This document shows, one piece after another, positions 7,767-11,448 of a DNA stretch of 11,448 bases. Made by a program: the position numbers and the translations under genes. Below the pieces are notes generated by a model that made no database searches, had not been told where the DNA came from, and worked only from the letters and a program-made list of their open reading frames with translations. Source of the DNA: Moraxellaceae bacterium (GTDB taxonomy: Bacteria; Pseudomonadota; Gammaproteobacteria; Pseudomonadales; Moraxellaceae). Location of the stretch: assembly GCA_021156385.1 (NCBI GenBank), contig JAJNDL010000011.1, positions 1 through 11,448 of the forward strand, given 5' to 3'. Each line of letters starts with the position of its first letter. Within the stretch, counting starts at the first letter, position 1.

Positions 7767-7767
<1 letters not shown>
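6931..7767 (-). CDS. cheR: CheR-type protein-glutamate O-methyltransferase
   Basis: CheR transfers methyl groups from S-adenosylmethionine to glutamates of chemoreceptors. The 278-residue protein has the N-terminal CheR helical domain (about 15-72) and the methyltransferase domain. The SAM-binding loop is KIWHAGCATGEEIYS at 107-121, with NVTEMFRDP at 78-86, ATDID at 139-143 and FCRNVIIYF at 217-225. Length is normal and no key motif is missing. There is no TPR or other fused output domain. I start it at the ATG 7767-7765, which overlaps the kinase stop codon as TGATG. The frame stays open further upstream into the kinase gene, but that extension does not resemble CheR. The overlap implies translational coupling with the kinase. 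The methyl-accepting substrate is not obvious: no MCP signalling domain is in the window, so the kinase or a receptor encoded elsewhere must be considered. Confidence 0.93.
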
Positions 7768-11405
<3,638 letters not shown>

Positions 11406-11448
11406 TCAAAATGACCTCTGCAAGCTACTGGCACTGCCTGCGCTCGCT

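Noticed and set aside
11406..11448. Possible C-terminal end of an upstream minus-strand gene, in a frame open from the window edge to a TGA directly before the kinase ATG
   Set aside because: Only 13 codons (ASAGSASSLQRSF) are visible. That is too few to call, and an open frame of this length is expected by chance.

Overview
The window looks like chromosomal DNA of a GC-rich gammaproteobacterium. It has tightly packed genes, Shine-Dalgarno-type ribosome binding sites, a gspE-gspF type II secretion pair, and a DUF432-like/MscS gene pair that I associate with Chromatiales-type gammaproteobacteria. That taxonomic placement is an inference, not a computed result. I see no tRNA, rRNA, CRISPR array, insertion sequence or phage gene. 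The only palindromes I noticed are short.

Layout, left to right. (1) Positions 1-2607, minus strand: the type II secretion inner-membrane protein GspF, cut by the left edge, preceded in transcription order by the secretion ATPase GspE. (2) Positions 2608-2927: a 320-base divergent intergenic region with a perfect 8-base inverted repeat and weak promoter candidates in both directions. (3) Positions 2928-4621, plus strand: a two-gene operon of a DUF432-like protein and a small MscS-type mechanosensitive channel, closed by a strong symmetrical terminator that also serves the convergent operon. (4) Positions 4660-11405, minus strand, read from right to left: a five-gene signalling operon. Its order is a 1212-residue membrane hybrid histidine kinase (HAMP, GAF, long repeat coiled coil, HisKA, HATPase, three receivers), a CheR methyltransferase, a stand-alone receiver protein, a CheB methylesterase lacking its own receiver, and a receiver-PAS-PilZ protein. 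Kinase/cheR and cheB/receiver-PAS-PilZ overlap, and the other two junctions are 14 and 36 bases.

The signalling operon is the notable part. It has the adaptation enzymes of chemotaxis (CheR, CheB) and two CheY-like receivers, but within the window no CheA, CheW, chemoreceptor or HPt protein. Its sensor is a hybrid kinase whose coiled coil consists of four exact 28-residue units rich in Glu and Gln, and one output protein ends in a PilZ domain with both c-di-GMP-binding motifs present. A working model (inference) is a chemotaxis-like module in which the hybrid kinase replaces receptor plus CheA, CheR/CheB adjust some methyl-accepting helical protein, and the output couples phosphorylation to c-di-GMP. 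Whether CheR/CheB act on the kinase itself cannot be decided from sequence.
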